Of a stretch of DNA of 64,000 nucleotides, positions 1-11,800 are shown one piece after another. This DNA comes from Acholoe squamosa (Eukaryota; Annelida; Polychaeta; Phyllodocida; Polynoidae): the NCBI GenBank assembly GCA_949317995.1, contig OX439041.1, positions 44,935,269 to 44,999,268 of the forward strand, written 5' to 3'. The notes under the pieces were generated by a model, which saw nothing but the letters and a program-made list of their open reading frames with translations, was not told the origin of the DNA and made no database searches. Position 1 is the first letter of the stretch; each line of letters opens with the position of its first letter. The position numbers and the translations under genes are program-made.

Positions 1-149
1 GATCACTTCAGAATCATAATACTGTAGGTTTACTTTAAAAAATTATCTGTCATTTGAGGTCTGTTCAATGATCCTAGCACTCATTATCCCCAGTAAAGGT
101 AAATAAGCCTGAAGTTCCTATCCAGATCTTTATTCTATTTGAACAATGC

Positions 150-715
150 TCTAGCATAATCATGACTATGCCCTTTACCATTAGGGTTCCCTTTCCCAAC
201 CTACGCTACTATTAAGAACTGTATGTTGCAATACATCCCTGAGGCGAGACCATACACTTATCTGTGACTATCTGCATAGATTTGGACATGGGGTTCTATG
301 TAAAGCTGCAGTTGCTAGGCAACCACATGACATAGCAATCATTTCTACCTATGTTCATACTATGTGATGTGCACAAGGGAGCTATATGCAATTTGAAATC
401 AGTGAACTATGTCCTTGAGGGGAGACTATGCACTACAGGTATGAATCTAGACATTGTTGCTATGCAAAACTGCTATTGCTAGGCCACCACACAACCTAGC
501 AACCTTTTATCACTTATATTCCTAGTCTATGATGGATGTCACAGAAGAGTTATATACAAGTTTACATCAGGGGAGTATGTTGCTGAAAGGAAACCATGCA
601 GATATGAGCATTCAAGCATATTTTCAGGCTTGGTTGCTATGCAAAGCTGCTGTTGCTAGGCAACCACACCCTTTAGCAACAAAACAAAAGCAGCACTGTA
701 TTCTACTAAGCTGAT
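150..715. repeat. Degenerate ~172-bp tandem repeat, three copies
   Basis: Three diverged copies, about 170 bp apart, share a block reading roughly 'tatgcaaagctgctgttgct' followed by 'aggcaaccacac' (near 295-325, 465-500 and 637-675). The copies also share a preceding 'gaggcgagac...gcac' segment. Two copies carry the palindrome GTTGCTAGGCAAC. A short reading frame at 529-714 lies inside the repeat and has no gene-like features, so I do not call it. Confidence 0.7.
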
Positions 716-1838
716 TTATAGGGGGTAGGACCCACAAGATACTTTCTAGACTGCACATTTATGTAATTCAAAGTGACATCTGAATCTATTGTCAGCCATT
801 TTGAATTTCAGCCATATACAGCCTCGCCATTAAATTTTATGAAGTAGAAACATGCATATCCTTAATCAGCACTCTTTTAAGCACAAGCATCAGGAGAATT
901 GATAAAGATTTAGCATGGAAAAACATCCATTTACATAAAGAGGGAGATTATTGAAATGGAACAGCATCATATTGGCTCAAGGTAGTGTCTTTGCGTCCAA
1001 GGCAATAACGTGTGTCATAGTCATCAAGGAATCCTGTAAAATGTCTCATATTACTCAGATAGGTTTGTCCTACATAAATCATATTAGATATTGTGCTTAG
1101 ATGGGGATAAGGGCAAGTTTTATACATGTATCTGGAGCGCATTTAGGATTTTCAGTAAAAAAAGGAACTTTGTAATTTCAATCTTCCGTCTTCCCGACTG
1201 TCTGGTACACTCAAATCTGAGCTTAAAAACATGTATTAGGCCTTAATGAAAAGCTGATTATGTCTTCTTTCCAACAAGACCAATAGCTTTAGGATCCAGA
1301 CAAGGTAAGATAGTCTTAGAGCTTGGGGATTGAGCATACCCCTTGAATAACATGGTACAAAAATTCACCCAAAAGTGGTCTGAACCCACACATGGATAAT
1401 GAGCCCAAACCGATAGTGCATCCCAAGATAATCAATGTTAACATCTTGAATCTTGTTCAGGGGACCCTAAGGATCGAAAAAATACCCGTCGCGTTGGGAT
1501 GTGGGGGGGGGGTGCATGGTGGGCCCTATCAGCCCCCGGCCTAAAATATCTAACCACTTTCAATGTTAAAACAATATTATACCAACAATGAATCAACATA
1601 GAGCACTAGATTCTGGATTCCAACTTGGAAGCTGTTTATGTGTGATTAAAGTGAATGGATATTTTTTAAACAGTAAATTTGCTCGTTTTATAGTTCACTT
1701 AAATTTTAATGCAAATAGCTGGGTCTTGGATTTATAGTAAAAGAGGGACTAATGCATATTTGTAAGTACCAGGTTGTAGTCAGAAAGGAGCAATTCTTAA
1801 CCAGAGGGAGGGGACGTGCGGTGTCCCAGTCCCATACC
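716..1838. other. Non-genic stretch, nothing recognised
   Basis: No exon with credible splice sites, RNA gene or clear repeat was seen. There is a short G run near 1501. A minus-strand frame at 948-1142 lacks any domain or splice context. Confidence 0.5.
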
Positions 1839-2505
1839 AAAACCTGGAGGTTAATTCAAAAGGTCCTGGGATTTCTACCCCTGCGATTTTAGTGTGGGCA
1901 CATATCATAAGACCTAGCCAGTCTATACCCTATCTAATGCAGTGGTTGCAGGTCAGTCAGGCACAGCAAGTCCTGAGATCACTTCACTATTCCTTTTCCA
2001 GTGATAAGATCACTGCAATCTTAGTGAAATAATTACATAGTGGTTTCACCTGAGTACAAGAGCACTCACAGGGAACACTCCTGCTCCCAAGAGTGAATGC
2101 CCCTGCTGTATACATATAGAGGGGAGGGAGGATGTTTGCTGAGAATCCTTGAGGGCTCTTCAGGCTCTTCAGGCATGAAGTGCTCTTGAATACTGTACAA
2201 GGTCAACTGCACCCTATACTCTATAAGTGGCTCATATAGGGGGGGGGGCGCTTGTGTAATCACCCTTGTGAGAAGGAGTGTTTCTGCTGCTATTCTTTCA
2301 GTATGGGCCTCTTGCCCCTGTGCACAGTGTGTTCTACTTGGAATAGTGTAGGAGGGCTGAGGCTAAGATCACTGCGATCTTAGTGCTGGCTGTGAAAAGG
2401 CAAGACAGTCTAATCTTAAGATCGCTTAATTGGATAAGGCAGAATAATTCCTAAGATCGCTGAGGTAACAATCCCAGGACCTTTTGAGTTAACCTCCAGA
2501 GGTTT
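1839..2505. mobile_element. Foldback element with ~35-bp terminal inverted repeats
   Basis: The left arm 1839-1873 and the right arm 2470-2505 are near-perfect inverted repeats; the shared core is AAAAGGTCCTGGGATT. Inside are further short inverted motifs of the type 'aagatcactgcgatctta' near 1975-2010, 2362-2385 and 2412-2460. There is no transposase frame, so this is most likely a non-autonomous DNA element. The superfamily is not assigned. Confidence 0.75.
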
Positions 2506-4842
2506 CTCAGTTTTCGTCCACCAGGACATGTGCATTATCTTTGAGATTTAATAGCTCCTACTTTAGATAATAATTATGTTATTGTTTTCTGTTTCACACA
2601 ACATGACACCTTATCATACAATGATAGGTATAAGACACGTATATGTTTATCTTTAATTACAGTGCATACCAAAACAGCATTACAGATAAATAGTACCATC
2701 AATTCACCAATTTAAAATAACTCTGATCTCATTTATACACCCAGTAAATCACATTACCTCTGATTACCTGAGCACAGAGATTCTTAATCCTAACTTTTCA
2801 TACCTTAAACCACTATAAACTCCAAACCCTTACCCCACCTATATTTGAGCCTTGGCCCTAACCCCCACATGACCCCAAAGTACAACCTCATTGCGAGGTA
2901 TTAACAACTTGTTTCAACTATCCCTTTCCTACATGCGGTCATCTAAAACCCTCACAAACATCGCTCCTGGGTGTTAGTTGGCGCGGGGTTCTATTCCTTA
3001 AGAACATATTGGCTGCTATGGTGCTGCCCTATGTATGCTCACTCTCCCAATGATTAGAGACATACATAGACCAAGGGCCCCATGTCCAAGCCGCGGGAGG
3101 TTTGTTTTCAGTAGTTAGTCTACACCGCGCTAGGGGGCTGCTGTTTTTTCATTGGTGCACGTGACTAGCGTTGTGCTGGTACCTGCAGTCTGAGCATCAG
3201 CGTCTTGGGGACGCAAGGCGCCAGCGCAATCTATTAGCATTCCCTGCCTAATGGTCAGCCATTGTGGCTCGATGCAATATTGAAAAGATCAAAGTTGAGA
3301 AAGTTTTTCTTCACCTTTCAGCACAGCTACATCTCGGTTAGGACCTAAGGGACTGGTCCATCTACCCTGTGGCCTACGTGAAAAGGCATGTACTCAGAGA
3401 CCTACCAATGGCCAAATATAATGTGGGTAAAATAACAACATTAATGTCAACCTGCTATTTACCAACACACTAGTCTATCGGTACTGATGTGATTGGTGAA
3501 CAATAAGTTAGGTGTGGGGCGTTTGGGTTATTATTGCTGTGTGCCCCACATAGGGGTGTGAACGTGAGAAAGGAATGTAACTCACACATAGCTACATTAA
3601 CACTACAAGGCATTGTAATGACCTCTTAGGTATATGTAATGTAAAATCAAATTCAAAAACTCTCCACTAAATGCCCTTGTGTTTTGTGTGTGATACAACG
3701 ATCATAATACTGTTATAAATGCAAAGCAGAATTTTTATCAAATGTAAACTGTAGATTTCTCCACTCATCAGGCTCTACTATATGAAAGTTGCTGGAGGTT
3801 CAAATCGCGAAATATTCTAACCTGGCAACCCGTTTTGAAATGATACTTCTGAGAATCTCAATGCATATGTTCAACAATTAATTATTAGATAGCTAAATAT
3901 AACATTCCGAGGTATCTAGATAGGAATTAATTATCCCAAGTCTATATAAATAATGGGTTTAAAGTCATGGAACTTTATTCATCAATTTTCAGAGGATGTT
4001 AAGAAAACTCGTGATCTTTATAAATACAACTAATGATATTGGAACTGATACTATCCCTGCTAGCACAACTCATCCAAATGATGTCTTTATGCTTTTTTAC
4101 GTAAATAATATGAGCTTTCATGTAATAATGATGTCAATTGCATGAGTAGGGCTAGCTGGGATAATAATGCTTCAAACATTGCTTTTAGCAATACACAATT
4201 ATTGTCCCAAAATCTGTATATTCCTCGGTTCAATCACTGAATATTTATAAAACTATCACAAGTTGTTTGCAAATATCTGTGGGTAAATTCAATTTTTATC
4301 ACAAGTTATCACTTTACATCACACATTGTTCCAGAAATGTATCCAATTAAGATAATTGTACTCTATGATATATGGAGACGATAAATTGTTGTATAATGCT
4401 TCAATTCCTTATAATGATGCATTCATGAAAGTAACGTATGTGATCTATTTGGCAGTGCTACATTCACAAAATGAATGTGCTGCCCGTGATGACTATGGGT
4501 TAAATACTGCTACACAGATTGAATGGTTCATTTTTTCTTGCATATCTGTGATACAGTTCTCTTCCCCAAAACTCCATCATTATGAATCAAGACAAAAGTT
4601 ACCAAGCATGATCTGTTTTTATCCAAATATAAGAAACCTAGACTATAAAAAGACGTTCTCATCTAAACTTTATAGCTAAGCACATACTATGCCTTGTAAG
4701 TATGTAGTTTCCAATCTCCAGAGAATGTTCAGACATCTTCATGTAAACAGTGGTAAACTCCTAATTTATATATGCAATAGCATAGGCTGTATACAGGAGT
4801 AGAAGATATCCACTTACACTACACGATTCTACATGACTAATG
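2506..4842. other. Intergenic stretch, nothing recognised
   Basis: The sequence is largely AT-rich. A somewhat more CpG-containing segment around 2970-3260 has no open exon with splice sites. A 107-codon frame at 4356-4679 has AT-rich codons, no domain and no splice context, so it is not called. Confidence 0.5.
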
Positions 4843-5082
4843 CCAGAGCTCCACTATGCGGTATGGGGCGGCAGCGTCACAGGCGGCACAGAATTGGAGT
4901 ATCCTTTCTGCTTGCCAGTACAGGAACGCAGCATTTCGCGACAATTTTGCGGTGGAATTGCCGCAATGCACAGGTGAAATTGCTGCGAAACCCTGCGTTC
5001 CTCTACTGGCCAGCAGAAAAGCATACCCCAAACATGTGCTGCCTGTGATGCTGCCGCCCTGTGACGCATAGTGGAGCTTGGG
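4843..5082. mobile_element. Foldback MITE, ~240 bp
   Basis: The ends are inverted repeats sharing AGCTCCACTATGCG with its complement CGCATAGTGGAGCT, continuing inward with GGCGGCAGCGTCACAGG against its imperfect complement. The centre is also palindromic, with CAGGAACGCAG against CTGCGTTCCTC. Open frames on both strands (4833-5108) are mirror images of this palindrome, not genes. Confidence 0.8.
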
Positions 5083-5334
5083 CTTATGTACTCATCTTTA
5101 AAAATCATATTACATATTATTGGCCATCGCCTGATTGTATATCAATGGCAATGGAGTATACATCAACCGTATGACAATGTTATCACTCCTCATAGATCTA
5201 TGAATAAAACAGCAAAGATATTTCTATCTAATTCAAGTCATATGCCCATATAAGTCCACGGCGATCACACAAAGGCATTTTCCGCTATTATACTAACGCC
5301 CCCGTATTAGAAACGCCCTACCGTAGTATCTCCT

Positions 5335-5595
5335 GGAGGGTCTTGCCAAAAGATGACGAGGAAGAACCTCGCTAAATTTTTTCAGAGAGTACTGATGAAA
5401 ACGTGCATAGCCCAACTCGTTTTCATCGTATTGACAAATAATTTAAAAGCAGATTTGAGAATGTATGATTAACTCGTCTTGTGGTGTCAAAAACGTGCAA
5501 GTTTCATCTAAACGATTATCCAAACAATCTTTAGCAACACAAAAACGTGCAGGTTTTCTTTTTGGGTTCACGTTTTATCTTTGGCAAGACCCTCC
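5335..5595. mobile_element. MITE with 16-bp perfect terminal inverted repeats
   Basis: The element begins GGAGGGTCTTGCCAAA and ends with the exact complement TTTGGCAAGACCCTCC, 261 bp in total. Internal copies of 'aaaacgtgca' occur at about 5399, 5490 and 5543. There is no coding capacity. Confidence 0.8.
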
Positions 5596-6026
5596 TCAAT
5601 AGGTCAACAGGCGGCAGAGGCGCGAAAGGGGGCTTTGGGGCTGCGTTGCAGTTTAAACGCAGAAATTGACATGGTTTTATCTCGCTGTGGACTTATGCCT
5701 TAAGCAAGCTTGCAGGGCAGTGGCATTTTTTTCAATCAACAGCAAGTATGCATCAAGAGGAATGGCAGTTTTGAGTGAGCATTTTGTCATACACTGATAA
5801 AAATCTCTTCACAGGTGAAGATGTTTTATATCTAGAAAAATAGGTGAATTTTCCTACCCCGCACTCACGTTACTGAAATAGCACCACTCCCGAAATACTC
5901 TCGCAATACCCACATAGCGATTTTGGTCTCCAATATCTCTGTGATTTTGTCTGTTGTGTTCTATGACCCTTGCCGAGTCCATAAAATGCAAGGATTGTTC
6001 ATCTTATACTGAATCCAACAATAGGT

Positions 6027-6766
6027 CCCAGTAAACACAACTTCGTATATGGATGTTGTAAGAGGTATAGATACATAGGATTTTGGTTGTAACTACGTAT
6101 TTTTTCTTGGTATGTGGACGTTCAAACATTAAGGTTTAACTACGTTCTAGCTACATAGTATTCACAAATACATATTTCTATGGCTTTTTTCCTACCAAAA
6201 TCCTACCTAAAAAAGGGGAAAAACTGAAAAAAAAACGTTGGTAAAATTTCCACTAAGGAGAAGCCTTGAACCCCAGACCTCTCACATCGGACTCCTACTT
6301 GCTAACACTGTACTACAGATTCTGATGATGATATGTGTGTCAAAAGTCCATCAAGTAATTTGCATTACCTTATACTTACAGCCAAGAGAATATGTTATAC
6401 TTTTGGGTGCCAGATATATATTGGTTTCCTGGTTAGCTCAGTCTGTAGAGCAAAGCTTTTCAAATTCAGGGGTCCTGGGATCAATCCCAGCCCATAGCTG
6501 GAAAAGATTTTGATGTTGGGAGCATTACAATTATTTTTTTTTCATTTTTTTTGGGGTATTTTTTAGAATTTTTTTTTGGCAGGAGAAAAATATTAAAATA
6601 CATAGGAAAACGTATTTTAGATACTATGTATCTAGGACGTAGTTAAACCTTAATGTTTGAATGTCCACATACCAACCAGAAAGATGTAATTCAAACCAAT
6701 TTGGTAGGAACCATACCTACTTATACCAGATATCTACGTAGCATTTTGGTATGGTGTTTACTGGGG
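6027..6766. mobile_element. Foldback element with nested inverted arms around a tRNA-like core
   Basis: The outer ends CCCAGTAAACAC (6027) and GTGTTTACTGGG (6754) are inverted. A second, longer pair of arms, 6111-6160 and 6622-6671, is nearly perfectly complementary over about 50 bp (shared core AACATTAAGGTTTAACTACG). A tRNA-like sequence sits between the inner arms. I see no transposase. Confidence 0.8.
6427..6502 (+). repeat. tRNA-like (SINE-head-like) sequence
   Basis: The stretch resembles a tRNA gene, with an A-box-like TAGCTCAGTCTGTAGAGCA and a B-box-like GGATCAATCCC flanked by CCTGG/CCCAG. Overall it looks most like tRNA-Lys or tRNA-Glu, with CTTTT at the anticodon arm. The anticodon stem and acceptor stem do not pair well, so a functional tRNA is unlikely; a tRNA-derived SINE head or pseudo-tRNA is more likely. 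Confidence 0.6.
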
Positions 6767-7155
6767 TGTCAGTCTAATTTGCAGTAACCCTTGTATTTTA
6801 TTACCTCAGCAAGGGCCATATTGCACTACAGACAAAATCGCAGAGGTATTGGAGGCCTAAATTTCCATGCGGGATTCGACCTTATAGAACGTAGAAATTC
6901 TGGATCAGATTCTCCGAGACTGGTAGTGTATCTGGGAATAAAATTGCATATTTGTGTGATGCTAAAATCTCTCTTTGAGATGTTGGAGTACAAAAATATA
7001 GAATATGACAAACACATTCAGAGACATCAAATATGCCACCAAAGCGGATGCTCGATCATTACACCAGAAACACATTCCTTCTAACCAGGTCCACACACCA
7101 ATCAAATTAATTATTTCTCACTTAAAATCTTGGCTAATCACAATTTGTCTGTAAA

Positions 7156-7302
7156 TATTAGTGGAGGCGGAGCAGCTCAAACAGCGTGAGAGATGAGGTG
7201 GGTAAATCTTATCATTTCAATAATATAGGGAAACCAGAAAGAGTATAATTATGGGGGATGCACCCTCACATCCCCTATATATAGCTCCGCCACCAGTGTT
7301 AA
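7156..7302. repeat. Short inverted repeat pair
   Basis: The arms TAGTGGAGGCGGAGC (about 7158) and GCTCCGCCACCAGTG (about 7284) are complementary apart from one extra base. The spacing of ~110 bp suggests a small foldback element. Confidence 0.5.
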
Positions 7303-8875
7303 TACGATTGTGTCTGGAGTTCATATATCACAAGTTATCACTAGATCAATAATCACACCCACTATCTAAGAAACATTCCAAAAGGCCAGAGGGACTTACT
7401 AGTGGATTCAAAGATTTAAGGATGACTTCATGCTTACTTGATGTTTCAACACAATGCTGAGACGTACATTATTCGTGCATCATTCTGAGGGGTTGACATG
7501 ATGTATTTAAATAAATCACTTTTAACATAGAGAACAATGCAGTACCCTAGGCTAAAGTAGTCATTAATTTTGCAAAAGTAACCAGCGATCTAGTAACCCA
7601 TTTTTATATATAGGGTAAACAATGCTTTATGTCATGGCAGATACGGTCGTTACTATATAACAGTACTGACATGTTGTATTCAATGCCTATAAGGCGTCGT
7701 TGAATACGAACAGCCTCACCTCGGTAAATACGATGCAAAAATATTCGATGGTCATTGACATTTCCTTATGTATTCATACATCATGCCAACAAAAATGATA
7801 TGCTGTCCTAAAAGCATTAATCAACAGTATATGCTACGCATTGAATTTATTTTCATTTTGTTCTTTCATGATATTAAATTTAAAACAGACACGATCTGCG
7901 AAAATGGGGCTTAGTGCAGGCGGTTCTAAGACCCCTTCTCCCAGTACATGTCACTGAAATTTCATGATTCCATCATTTTGGATACCAAACACCTTTCACT
8001 TCATATTATGACATGAGCTACATCTAAAAATGATATGCTTATGGTGAACAATAACATCCTGTACTCCACAGAAACATGCGACAGTTCCCTGTACTTATAG
8101 GAAATGAGACCAATAAAGATGAGTATATATACAATGACAATGATCATGTTTCTGCATATAGCCAGGTATAGATATATAGCGCACCTCTATGGTAATACAG
8201 CTTTATACATAGCGGATTATATACTCAGTTTGTAATATTGACCACAGATTGCACATCCACCCAGCAGTTTACCTTTACATGATATGATGCAGAGGCGTCA
8301 CTGCCAGTGGAATATTAGGCCATAAAAAGGTTGTGCTTCAAGTTACCTAACCTAGATGTGAAGACAACAACGCGAGTCACTTCCAATAAAAACAAAATTC
8401 CAACACACCTTATCTAGATTTTTAGACCACGTTACCTGGAACACACCCCTATTTTGGCTTCAATACCTAAATGCATGTAGTTTAGTGTCACTTCAAGTCT
8501 TTTTATCAAGCAGATTGGTACACAAAGTATATACAATTTGATTTTGCAACAGGAATGCCACTTAGAGTGGAAACCCTTATCTAATCAGGTAACTTCAATT
8601 CTTTCGAGTAATCCGAACACTGGGTGGCATAACAATGTTCATCTCCATACCCACTGAGATCAAAATTCCTGATGCCAGAAAATGGGAATAACTACTTCGG
8701 AGACCAAAAGAACTGAAGGTTTCATGTTCTCATAATGCACCAACGCAGCACAATGCAGCACCGGTGATTGACAAACCGAATGGCATTCACATATTTTTGA
8801 AGGTATCCATTTATCATGGGGTCAAGTAATTAGAACAGCACATTTAAATACACCCCTGCCCTGAAAGGCTAAGGA
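7303..8875. other. 3' flank of the lectin/Sushi gene, nothing else recognised
   Basis: No coding exon or clear repeat was seen. The minus-strand lectin/Sushi gene ends at 8876, so its 3' UTR should lie here. I did not find an unambiguous minus-strand AATAAA close to the stop codon. Confidence 0.4.
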
Positions 8876-11800
8876 TTATAGCAGCACCGTCATAGATGAC
8901 ATGGTATTGGTGGCGTTATCAGGATGGTCTGGTACATTGACAAGATGAACCTCATCCTCCTTTGCCTTCCCTCCATCCTCCAACCTCTCCACCACAGTCC
9001 CACCTCCCTCTACGCCCTCCTCCATACCCTCTAACACAGTCTGCTCTGGTCCCCTCCTGGCGCTCACTGGAGGTGCCCTGCTTCCTGGAGGCCCTACAGG
9101 TAAAGATGTGCTGACATTATGTACAGGTACAATTCTATTGTTCCTGTACTTCTCCAGGGTCCTCTTTTTCTTCTTCCTCCTTCTGGGTGAGGGTGGCTTC
9201 CTGAAGAGCCTGACGTCCAGGTACAGGAGAAGGATTATCCAGGCAAGCAGGAGGACGGCACCTGTAGCACCAAAAATGGCACCATAGGCGGCTTCTGTGG
9301 TAGGGTATGCTGAATGGTATGTGTCCTCTGAAAAAGAAATGCAAAAAAGTGTTGATTTATGATTCCCCTCAATGTTCTGCCGTATTCATTCACCTTGGCC
9401 TTCAATGTGGTGATTAGGTAAAAGAAAATATGCTCACAACTACCGCACCTCACTTTTGCAAAATAAAACCATTACTCTTGCTTTACAAGCAGCATAAATT
9501 TATGTTTTGAATGGAAATGCTTTCTTGCTCAAAAGGATAAAGGAAATTAATTGTGCCATATTAATGTTGTGCTATCTTAACTTGTAAATGATACAATAAA
9601 CTGATATATTACAAAGGTTCACTCACTCTCACAAGAAGATAATGGGGGCACCCAATTGCCCCCTTCTCCGCACGTGGATACTAGGTATGTGTCGCCACTA
9701 GGGAACCGGAAGTTAGGCTGACAGGACACATTGACAACCGACATGTACTTCCTGTCTGTTGTGTCTGAGATGAGAGAGTCCCACACGGGGACATGGGGAC
9801 ATGAAATAGCTGTAACATAAAATGCAACAGCCTATTGGTTCAAAAAAGAGAGGGTATATTTACAGATTGTGTATTGTCTGTTTGACACAATTAGCCTATG
9901 TACCACGTTTAAGTTGGGCCTGAGTTGTATGAAAGATATGGAGGGATAATCAATAAAGTTCGGGAGAACTAGTTGTAGATAATATTAAATTTTAATAACT
10001 GTTGCTATAATTAATAATGCCAAAGTATTTATATGCAAATGAAACATTTCATGGAAAACTGTCAATAACCAACACAGTGAGTAACTCGTTGCACTACATT
10101 GGTGCATCCTGCTAACCCTTTGATACTTTAACAATCCCTGAAATAATGTCAACACCCACCAGAACAGTTTGGAGGTGCAGGTGTCCAGTACCCATCAGGG
10201 AGACATTTGGTGGTCACCGCTGTACTACTAATGGTGGTGCCCTCTGGTGTGTAAAAAACGTATCCAGGGGAACATTGTAGGGTGACAACGGTCCCTACCG
10301 CCCTCTGCTGACTGCTCACCATACGATGGGGGCTGTCAGGCAGTTCATCACATGATTCCACTGCCAAGGGAGACCATTTGTTATCTTTCATTTTATTAGA
10401 TTTGTAATCACTAGATCATTCAGTCTATTTAGGACATGGTGATGGCACCAACTGAAACTAGAGTTAAGTCTCTATTGGTGGATGTCATTTAGGTTATCTT
10501 GGTGTAATAAAAGGTGGGCGTGATAACATATGCATCACTTAAACTTTACTGTCCTGTTACTAGAAACTCAGATAGATACTAAAAGATTAGGCAGTTCACT
10601 TTCAAGAACTAAGATATAGAACACTGTAAACCTACCTGATGGTGCCTCTGTTATCTGTGCAGTATCTGCTGTATCTGCGTTTGTCTCTGCAGTTGTGACA
10701 CTGTTCTGCCCAGATAAAACATTGATAATAAAACTTCTCCTCTGACCATTAGGTGTAGAGTTTATGACAGAGCTGTCCTGGGTTGTGACAACAGGTTGTG
10801 TTATAGCACTAGTTATAGAGCCTGTAGTAAGTGTTGTAGTAGTAGTGTCAGCAGTGGTTTCTTCTGTCACTGTGACAGTAGTGGTTGGGATGTTAACAGC
10901 TGGGGGATTTACATCTATAGGGGCAACAGCATGGACTGCTGACATAGCACTCTGGTTAGGTTGGTCAGCTGGAATAAAAAGAAATACATTGTACCATGTC
11001 ATTGTTTTAAATTGGAAATATCCACATTTTCGAACGGTGATGCAGGGCTGGATTACTATAGATCTATGCAATTTGTATTGTTAAAATCTTAAAATATCTA
11101 CACAACTTTTCTAGGTTAGAGTTTCAATTTTATTTACTATCATAGTATTATCACAAAAGCATACATGAGACAGATGATGCGTGATTTACTGTAGACTTCC
11201 TATGATAGGACCGACCAATGCCTCAAGTAATAGTCCAATTACATCCAATCACATGTAGGTCTGTACTTCGATATAGATCTGATATAACAATTATACAGAA
11301 AAAAATAATCCAGTGCACAAACCATTGATAACTGTGCTTTTCTCACACAGAAACACATGCTGCAGGGAGCACGGTGCTGCCACCCAGTAGTCGCTAGCTG
11401 AAAGAGCGGCTCCACATCCAGCGGGGTTCGGTGTCGCCCCCTGCCAGCGGGTCCAGGTAACAGGCCGACCGTCCGCCCAGTGCCATGCTCCACTAGAAGC
11501 CTCCAGTCCCAACCAATATTGGGTATAACTGGAATGGATAAATGAGTTGTGAATTAAAATCTTGGTAGTAAATACATTGCCAGACCCAAGAAGTAAGCTT
11601 GTTTTGTGGTCGAACTTCAATAGGAGTGCACCTGTGTCAATTGCCACTTTTCGTATACTACTTACTCCCATACAATGTGAAATATTCATTCACGGTTTCC
11701 AGCTTCCAAATCCATCATCCTTTGCAAGGGAAATATTTCTATCTATCTCACACATGTCGATTCATTTTCTTGGGGGAAATTGAGCTTTCTAAGGGGTTTT

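Noticed and set aside
4356-4679. 107-codon plus-strand frame
   Set aside because: AT-rich, no Kozak context, no domain, and no neighbouring splice sites; compatible with chance.
6427-6502. Functional tRNA gene
   Set aside because: The A and B boxes are recognisable, but the acceptor and anticodon stems do not pair and the sequence sits in a foldback element.
10764-11084. 106-codon plus-strand frame rich in Val
   Set aside because: Antisense of the Thr/Ser-rich stalk exon of the lectin/Sushi gene.
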